Shown here: piece after piece, positions 59,801 through 64,000 of the stretch | How the letters are laid out: each line of letters starts with the position of its first letter | Numbering within the stretch: position 1 is the first letter of the stretch | Source: Heterobilharzia americana | Lineage: Eukaryota; Platyhelminthes; Trematoda; Strigeidida; Schistosomatidae | NCBI GenBank assembly: GCA_944470555.2 | Contig: OX104134.1 | Coordinates: 70,922,678 to 70,986,677, forward strand | Reading direction: 5' to 3' | Length of the DNA stretch: 64,000 bases | Notes under the pieces: model-generated | The model's input: the letters and a program-made list of their open reading frames with translations, nothing else | Database searches by the model: none | Told to the model about the DNA's origin: nothing | Made by a program: the position numbers and the translations under genes

Positions 59801-62800
59801 GTGAGAATCTATTGGGTGCTAATTAACTTGCACATTTTGCTACATTGACTGTTAGTTCAAGTTCGTACGGTAATTATTTTGCCTCTAGCACACCTTTGCA
59901 CGTACGTGACGGCTTTTTTACATTCATTTTATGGAATCTGGAATATTCATGATACTACATACATTATTCACTTGTTAGTAATTCATCCTTTTGAGGAAAT
60001 CACTTGTACATCACTGAGTCGATCTTATCCGAGTATGAGAGATGGTACCTAATCCAACCAACTACTCTGATTTCTAATCAAATTACAGTGATTTCCACCT
60101 GCGCACTCATTTCCAACACTTTTAGTGAAGTAATTCACTCCATCATGGTGTTGATGAGGATAATAATGGGCACAGTAAAGGACATAGTTACTGAAAAGCA
60201 TTCTTATCTGTAAGAAACTGCATACATCCTCCTATTGAAAGTCAGGTGTGCAGTTACTGCATCACCTCGTAGTAAAGCTGAATAAGATTTAACAAAACTC
60301 ATTTTTCAGGGGATCTGGTAAATTTACCGAATTATGTGAGTGAAAAACTTGGGCACTGTGGTAGAATGTAGTTCCATATTAGATTTGTTTATTTGATATA
60401 AAGCGCACAGTGATACAGTATTATTTAATTGATTACGTTTCGAGCATAAATTATTGCTCATAATCATATCAATGTGACCGAATTATGTATTCAATGAACA
60501 ACAGAATATGAAACTACAGATCAGAAGTACCCAAGTATATATTAAGAGACTAATGATACGGAAGACATTAATATCATCATTAGATCAGAAAAGCTCAATC
60601 AATCAGTCATTATCAACATAGGATCAGGCATTACTGCGTAACGGTCCGAGTTACCGCACCTCACGTCAGTTCATCAAGTAAAAAGGTAGTGAGGTGAAGG
60701 ATGAAGATAAGTGAATCCAGTCAAAAGAAATATAAAGTACGATAAGAAAGGAAAGAGGAGTGACAAAATGGTGAAATTCGGTATAGTGTAGTTAAGATGA
60801 GGATATTGTGTGTATACATCTGTGCCACTGACATCCGTTCTCAGCCATATCACCTAGATTCAGTCTCCAACCACTCGTTCCTCTTGTCCCGCGGACCCCA
60901 ACCACCTAGTAAACTGCATCGTCCTACATGGCTTAAACCAACAGTCAGAGACTTCATACATTGGTGCTATGTTTTAGTCTGGCCACCTCGGGCCTATTTC
61001 CAGCCTGGACCCGCCTCAGCCAACATTGTGTGACGAGGCAATCGGTGACTAGGCATACGTAGTACGTGTCCCAACCATCTCAGTCGATGAAGGTTCACAA
61101 CCTCGTCAACTGACTTACCTCTTTTCCCTAAAACTCTACACCTGACTTCTGCATTACTCACATGGTAACACCATGGAATACGTCCTACACTACGAAGGCA
61201 ACGGAGGTCAAACACTTGAAGCCTTTTTATATCTTCCACTTTCAGTGGCCATGTTTCACAGCCATACAGCAGAACAAAGCAGACTGCTGTGCAGTACACG
61301 CGACCGTTAATAGACAAGCGGATATCACGGCGGCGCCATAGGTGGCGCAAGTTGGCAAAAGCCAATCGAGCCTTTTTTATCCGTGCAGAGATCTCATCGG
61401 CAACTAACCCACCAGGGCTGATCCTACTTCCCAGGTAAGTGGAGTGGTCAACACACTCAACCACTTCACTGTCTATTGTTAGCCGCGGTACCGCTGAAGA
61501 CCAGTCCTGGAGCAAAAATTTGCATTTGGGTGGTGAGAATCGCATCCCAAACATTCTCAAATTCCCGCGAAAGAAATACACACGGAATGCAAATGTATTG
61601 ACCCCTAATATGAAAGACTAAAATATGTATCACAATTGCTCTAGAAGAACACTAAAGAGCACGACTTACTGAACAGCTGTTGATGGCATGGAGTTATTCT
61701 CGTCGTCTAACGTCAACAAACGGTTTCATTAGTTGTATGCATTTAAACAGGGATTTTGGGGAATACTTGATCAATTAATAAACCTTTTATTTTAAATTGA
61801 ATCAAATAATAGCATCCCCATGAAAAGGTGGACTAATGTATTCACGCTTTTTTGCTATGTTGTAAATCTTGCACTGTAGAATTCCAAGTTGGGGAATCGA
61901 ATATGCCTAAAATCGACGAAACAGTCTCCATTGCATTTTGCCATTAGAGGAGTATCCGTTCCAAAATAGGTGGTGGCTTGGCGTGTGTAGCATATGTCAA
62001 AGCTACTTCAGCTGATGAAGGTTCGACTGACTTCCTGGTCTCATACCCTAACCTAGATATACTTCTCAACATGGTTTCACTACACGTAAGTGATGCTGTG
62101 AAGATACCTGGGGTCGGAAATTCGTAACTTACTCATCTGGTTTCAACCGCTGGCTGTGAAACGAAACATCACAGAATGTAACATCGTTCACTCATCATTT
62201 AACAGGTAATTGGACGTCTTGTCACCACCAAAGATACCGCTATTCGACTAGTGCCGACCGTGCCTTTGATATCGAAGCTGAGATTTTGTCAACAACCAGC
62301 AGACTTGGGTTAATTTACCTCTCCAAGCGAAATAGGTAACGCTCTATACCACTTAGCTCCCTGTGCTCATACTAGATGTTAGAGACCATTCGTGTAGCAT
62401 TCTCCTACATTCGACACTTGTAAAACTAATGCCCAGCGCACTCAGATTGTTTGGGAGACTGCATCCCATCGGTGTCTTCACCTAAGAGGACAATCTAGTC
62501 TGCTCTTTTCATGCCGACCAAACGCCCTTCAGGAAGTAAGTCGATCCTTAAGGAGTCGAAAGTACGGCGGACTGCATCCATTAGCATGTGTATAGTAGGA
62601 ATAGCGACAGTGGGCATATTCTGCGGACAAAACAGGCTGCCGTTAGTTCAGACGACTACGCTTCATGAATCCTTACGCAGCAGCATGAATATGAGCAGAG
62701 CTTTCATTAACGTTACATACTTGCCCAGTACTCCGTTAAGTCAAAAACTGTTAGACCTCCCGGAAGATAGAGTTGAATAATACGTTTATATGGCGATTTC

Positions 62801-63961
62801 CACTTGAAGATATATATCATCAACGTAATAAACTCTAGTAACCAGCCATTTAGACAAGTCTGACAAAGCCACCTCTGATTCTAATAACTTGGCTAGTACC
62901 TCGGTTACTCTAGTCAGTAATTCTTTCTTTAAAGACGTCTAGTGGCAAACTATCAGACGTGCTACTATCCATCGTATCAAGTTTGAAATACCCTTAACTT
63001 TGAAGTGAGTGGGCGACTAATATTCAGGTTCAAACCAGATATTGAACATGTGAAGGCCATAGGCTCATTGAAAGTTTCTCTAAATTGATGTGCCTGACGT
63101 TCGTGCCTTCTTCAGATGCTATCAAAAGCCCATCCTTTTCGGCGATGATCTTACCAACCATAGTCTTTTTCGTGATAGTTATTTTATTGAACAAGTAGCT
63201 GTCGAGTATCACTCAATGTTGGTTTCTTTTCCATTTATTTAGCTCCCGTCACCCACCAGTGCTCGTAATTTTTGCCGAAACTCAGTTAATTCACGTTAAG
63301 CTGTCTTCGCTGTTCATTTCGACCACAGCCAGCTGGAATGAGTCTTCTCGCATCTTGTGGAAGTCCACTGGCTTTCGCTGACATTCGAGTGTAGGTTACT
63401 AACTATATTTACTAGTAATTCTACACTAGACTAAGTGTTACGCCATGCTTCTTCAAAAAGGGGTTTGTTTATGTGTTTAGATAAATGCTTAGTCATCTGC
63501 TCCCTAAATAAACACTTGAATATCCAGTCAAACAAATACCTAACTACTGTTTGTTTGCTTCTTCCAATAAAATGCAGAGATTTCTCTACGCATTATTTAC
63601 ACCTTTGAGTTTACAAAAAGCGGTCGACGAACACTCGCAGATTCAAAACTTACGTCAGGTGATATTAAGTGAATAACCGCACTTGGGGACTATATGCACG
63701 TTACAAAAACGAAACATGCATCAATGGCACGATATTCCAAAAGGTTGGCTAGAGAAGCCCGTCTTACTATTTGGCGTTGGAATTCGCAGTCTACATTTAA
63801 TAGATTAGGAATGATGCTATGCATATGTTTCTCGAACACAAAATAGATCTAAAATTTTATATCAAGTTTTAAAAATATCATTGATTTAGGTAGACTACAG
63901 TGGAGAAACAAGTTTTGATATGCTACTTTCTAGGCACTCAAGCACAGCTTATGAGATATGA
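47835..63961 (+). CDS. Canopy/PRAT4-like (CNPY3/CNPY4 type) secretory-pathway protein, multi-exon gene
   Basis: Canopy proteins are ER-resident saposin-like chaperones; CNPY3/4 assist folding of surface receptors in animals. Exons 1-5: 47835-47925, 47956-48070, 48112-48252, 48288-48372, 48405-48522. Exon 6: 54643-54687. Proposed: 60310-60335 and 63890-63961. The protein opens with a signal peptide (MNSGFIFLAILFLTVKG). Then come LPSKCEVCKLLVTEI (family CEVCK motif), EIRLFEIMEDPPICSRLLQY with HKERQDSTRF, RGVDVKLDVPFELWDKPSAE, FKECIPLVSEYQDTIEEWF and NYLCRENVL. These follow the animal CNPY3/4 order, with conserved cysteines in CEVCK, PICSR, KECIP and LCREN and in the exon 6 GCLDE. All introns are GT-AG and in phase; the total is 230 codons. 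The start at 47835 is chosen for the signal peptide; 47796 is an in-frame alternative. Confidence 0.85.
47926..48404 (+). other. Four very short introns (30, 41, 35 and 32 nt) of the Canopy gene
   Basis: Intron 1 is 47926-47955 (GTTAGA...TGCAG). Intron 2 is 48071-48111 (GTACGT...AACAG). Intron 3 is 48253-48287 (GTACGT...GCCAG). Intron 4 is 48373-48404 (GTATAC...TATAAG). Each boundary is fixed by reading frame and family alignment. Schistosomes are known to have small 5' and large 3' introns within genes, and this gene is a clear case. Confidence 0.85.
49230..50140 (-). mobile_element. RTE family b, copy b4, decayed, in Canopy intron 5
   Basis: A minus-strand fragment recognised by nucleotide similarity to b1, b3 and b9 (for example GGTAACGGTGGTCGGATGCC, GTCGGATATCATGGTGGTGA, TGACCCAACAGGGCTAACC). 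It covers the RT C-terminal region and part of the palm. No open frame survives. It ends in a stretch similar to the foldback-family sequence. Confidence 0.65.
50150..50500 (+). repeat. Copy of the foldback-family repeat (one arm plus spacer)
   Basis: Similar to 46110-46450. It keeps the TATTAGATTTGATTATT start, the TCATGTCAATGTAATCACACAAC segment and the spacer with AACAAAGATTCAGTAATCGA and TTATGTGGTTGCATGT. The spacer is conserved as well as the arm and no second arm follows. The basic repeat is therefore arm plus spacer, and the 46-kb copy carries an added inverted arm. Confidence 0.65.
50500..50900 (-). mobile_element. Penelope-like element fragment (PLE3), linker and GIY-YIG start
   Basis: On the minus strand, 50633-50881 reads FKAFIVLPYKKGTLETLRRI and RMAFKTTNALTNKLYRPKDP, the conserved PLE segment between RT and endonuclease. 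In another frame (50500-50620) DCEVKYIDQTRQSESVTLSE corresponds to the C...YIGQTR..L..RL.EH part of the GIY-YIG nuclease. One frameshift separates them. It lies in Canopy intron 5. It may be the C-terminal half of the element whose RT is at 54.15-54.62 kb, split by RTE copy b5. Confidence 0.75.
50985..54150 (-). mobile_element. RTE family b, copy b5, almost full length, in Canopy intron 5
   Basis: A minus-strand RTE with all modules in order from the right. The 5' UTR-like region (53550-54150) is similar to 5100-5565 and interrupted by a small repeat near 53960-54090. The endonuclease core follows (53022-53276, CLFVISTHTSTDCSSVDAKD), then the endonuclease C-terminus (52694-52876), a linker (52174-52437, EMEEASVIGKTQQLFRIIKD) and the RT (51439-51768). 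The 3' region extends to 50985. Unlike b1, it keeps the endonuclease. Frameshifts and stops in every module show it is old. Confidence 0.78.
51439..51768 (-). pseudogene. RTE reverse transcriptase palm fragment of copy b5
   Basis: A 109-codon frame containing GVCQGCPLTSLLFNFVAHVL (the QG-C-P-L-S-P-L-L-F-N motif) and GYADDVSLLGEDVDKMKGLL (YADD catalytic motif). These are in the expected order and spacing for RTE-clade enzymes. The first catalytic block lies upstream in another frame. Confidence 0.82.
54150..54620 (-). mobile_element. Penelope-like element fragment (PLE3), reverse transcriptase
   Basis: The minus strand reads EVKFQDKICRQAEGVAKGSP, IFPMVGVMIMEH, ALKTFNPTPKKW, a stop, then YIDDTLMA. 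This is the Penelope RT series: F-x-x-x-x-Q..G-x-x-M/K-GSP-x-S-P-x-x-A-x-x-x-ME, then W-x-R-Y-x-DD-T-F. It ends at the RTE b5 5' border and just precedes Canopy exon 6 on the other strand. At least one in-frame stop precedes YIDD. It is a different subfamily from PLE1 (KGSP against KGTPMGSP). Confidence 0.75.
54643..54687 (+). other. Canopy gene exon 6 (45 nt)
   Basis: The acceptor ATAATTTTGTTTTAG ends at 54642, and the donor is GTTAGTATTTG. It enters and leaves in phase 1 and encodes GCLDEGNVGQLEKLPG across the joints. That matches the position of the family's final conserved cysteine (the CLAEQ-type block after the LC...VL segment). It sits 6.1 kb from exon 5, inside retroelement-rich sequence. 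Confidence 0.82.
54720..55440 (-). mobile_element. RTE family b, copy b6, decayed, in Canopy intron 6
   Basis: Minus-strand fragment with recognisable family-b segments (TATGGCGTAAGTTAGCTAGTG, ACGGACCCATTCAGGCTGAT, AAAACAAACGAACCTAGG near the YADD region). No long frame remains. Confidence 0.6.
55441..56790. other. Canopy intron 6, no recognised element
   Basis: AT-rich. Holds a 96-codon plus frame (55479-55769) and an overlapping 75-codon minus frame (55658-55885), neither with a recognisable domain or splice context. A small hydrophobic tract in both frames looks like AT-rich chance translation. Confidence 0.45.
56800..57640 (-). mobile_element. RTE family b, copy b7, decayed
   Basis: Minus-strand RTE-b C-terminal region, interrupted once near 56990-57100. 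Segments such as CCAGTCTGAACCCATTTCAGC, AACTCTACACCTCACTTTACT and AGTCAGATATCACGCCGGCG match b1 and b9. Downstream (57990-58270) a family-b 5' UTR-like segment in the same orientation may belong to the same deleted element. Confidence 0.65.
57990..58270 (-). mobile_element. RTE family b 5' UTR remnant
   Basis: Shares blocks with 5320-5565 and 53820-54150: GGAAACACCTTACTACTGTCAC, a CTCGGACTCAGGTCATAG segment, and AGCTCGTTGGGTCAATATATG followed by ACAAGCCCGGCCATCA. It encodes nothing. Confidence 0.65.
58271..59120. other. Canopy intron 6, no recognised element
   Basis: AT-rich, short unassigned frames only (58379-58588, 58464-58673 and 58691-58885). Confidence 0.45.
59130..59600 (-). mobile_element. 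RTE family b, copy b8, 3' UTR and C-terminal fragment
   Basis: Minus-strand 3' end with segments resembling the b1 C-terminal region (CCTCAACCACTGATTCCTATG against CTCCAACCACTGGTTCCTCTTG, then CTAATGCCATATCTTGGTCTG against CTGATGCCATGTTTTAGTCTG). Confidence 0.6.
60310..60335 (+). other. Proposed Canopy gene exon 7 (26-nt microexon)
   Basis: The acceptor AAACTCATTTTTCAG ends at 60309, and the donor is GTGAGTG. With phase-1 entry it reads GDLVNLPNY and exits in phase 0. The splice sites are good and the phase fits, but 26 nt carry too little similarity to prove it. Confidence 0.4.
60350..60480 (+). repeat. Single-arm copy of the foldback-family repeat
   Basis: CACTGTGGTAGAATGTAGTTCC then TATTAGATTTGTTTATTTGA resembles the left end of the 46.1-kb element. 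It starts 15 bases downstream of the proposed exon 7 donor. Confidence 0.65.
60595..61567 (-). mobile_element. RTE family b, copy b9, best-preserved 3' fragment
   Basis: A 5'-truncated minus-strand RTE-b copy in proposed Canopy intron 7. Its 3' UTR (60595-60800) matches 2530-2720 closely (CATTACTGCGTAACGGTCCGAG). Homology ends abruptly at about 61567, where the sequence changes to AT-rich DNA, as expected of 5' truncation during insertion. It is the youngest-looking family-b copy in the window. Confidence 0.85.
60994..61581 (-). pseudogene. RTE RT thumb and C-terminal region of copy b9
   Basis: A 195-codon uninterrupted frame. It starts just after the YADD motif (RGNLRMFGMRFSPPKCKFLL) and contains YLGSRISPGG, IKKARLAFANLRHLWRRRD, LLYGCETWPLKVEDIKRL and the C-terminal LGHVLRMPSHRLPRHTM. 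The catalytic part is missing by 5' truncation, so there is no RT activity. The first residues (MYFF) come from flanking DNA. It serves as the best reference for aligning the other family-b relics here. Confidence 0.88.
61568..61960. other. No feature recognised
   Basis: AT-rich sequence between two RTE copies. Confidence 0.45.
61960..63780 (-). mobile_element. RTE family b, copy b10, decayed, endonuclease deleted
   Basis: Minus-strand RTE-b relic. Segments match the C-terminal region (62000-62300), the YADD region (62380-62530), the linker (63030-63360, including KKTMVGKIIAEKDGLLIASE, parallel to KKTVVGETTTEKDRTLITSQ of b5), and the start of the ORF near 63670-63780 (the AVIHL block next to GAATAACCGCACTTGG). 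As in b1, the endonuclease core between linker and ORF start is absent. It ends about 110 bases before the proposed Canopy terminal exon. Confidence 0.7.
63890..63961 (+). other. Proposed Canopy gene terminal exon 8 (72 nt, with stop)
   Basis: The acceptor CATTGATTTAG ends at 63889. In phase 0 it reads VDYSGETSFDMLLSRHSS then TAYEI and a TGA at 63959-63961. The phase continues from the proposed exon 7, and the total length (230 residues) suits the family. The Canopy C-terminus is poorly conserved, so this is inferred. No ER-retention tail such as KDEL is visible. Confidence 0.4.
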
Positions 63962-64000
63962 ACAAGTAATTAGCCTCATCAGTCATGATACTATCCACAA

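Overview
The window looks like nuclear DNA of a blood fluke (Schistosomatidae, most likely Schistosoma). The reasons are Sm-alpha-type SINEs carrying a hammerhead ribozyme, RTE-, CR1- and Penelope-type retroelements of the kinds typical of schistosomes, a CsRn1/Boudicca-like Ty3/gypsy LTR element with a tRNA-Trp-type primer site, and one host gene with introns of only 30-41 nt at its 5' end and multi-kilobase introns at its 3' end. No bacterial gene, operon or CRISPR array is present. The species cannot be fixed by reading alone.

Layout. 1-1.8 kb: a 5'-truncated Penelope-like element (PLE), minus strand, with an inverted copy of its terminus. 2.5-5.6 kb: RTE family 'b', minus strand, with its endonuclease core deleted. 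7.7-7.9 kb: Sm-alpha SINE with a near-intact hammerhead. 8.4-8.8 kb: inverted duplicate of a gypsy integrase fragment. 8.8-11.9 kb: a near-complete but frameshifted RTE family 'a' element, plus strand. 12-21.4 kb: mostly AT-rich sequence with one more Sm-alpha copy and PLE remnants. 21.4-24.4 kb: CR1-like relic, minus strand. 24.5-28.3 kb: an internally deleted gag-pro LTR retrotransposon with almost identical LTRs. 29.2-38.7 kb: two CR1-like elements, one nested inside the other. 38.7-47.6 kb: CR1, PLE and RTE fragments, including an RTE copy interrupted by a 598-bp foldback element with 196-bp inverted arms.

The only host gene I can reconstruct runs on the plus strand from about 47.8 kb to 63.96 kb. 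It encodes a Canopy/PRAT4-like (CNPY3/4 type) secretory-pathway protein. Exons 1-5 lie within 0.7 kb (introns of 30, 41, 35 and 32 nt). Exon 6 (45 nt) follows 6.1 kb later. Two further exons (26 nt and 72 nt) are proposed because they keep the reading frame and give a plausible 230-residue protein. The large 3' introns are full of retroelement debris, nearly all in antisense orientation to the gene.

Most 'genes' here are therefore dead retroelement ORFs; several are informative because of nesting order, inverted duplications or ribozyme motifs. Family labels (RTE a/b, CR1 c-f, PLE 1-3) are local to this report; assignment to named families would need a repeat-library search. Boundaries of degraded copies are approximate, usually within 30-100 bases.
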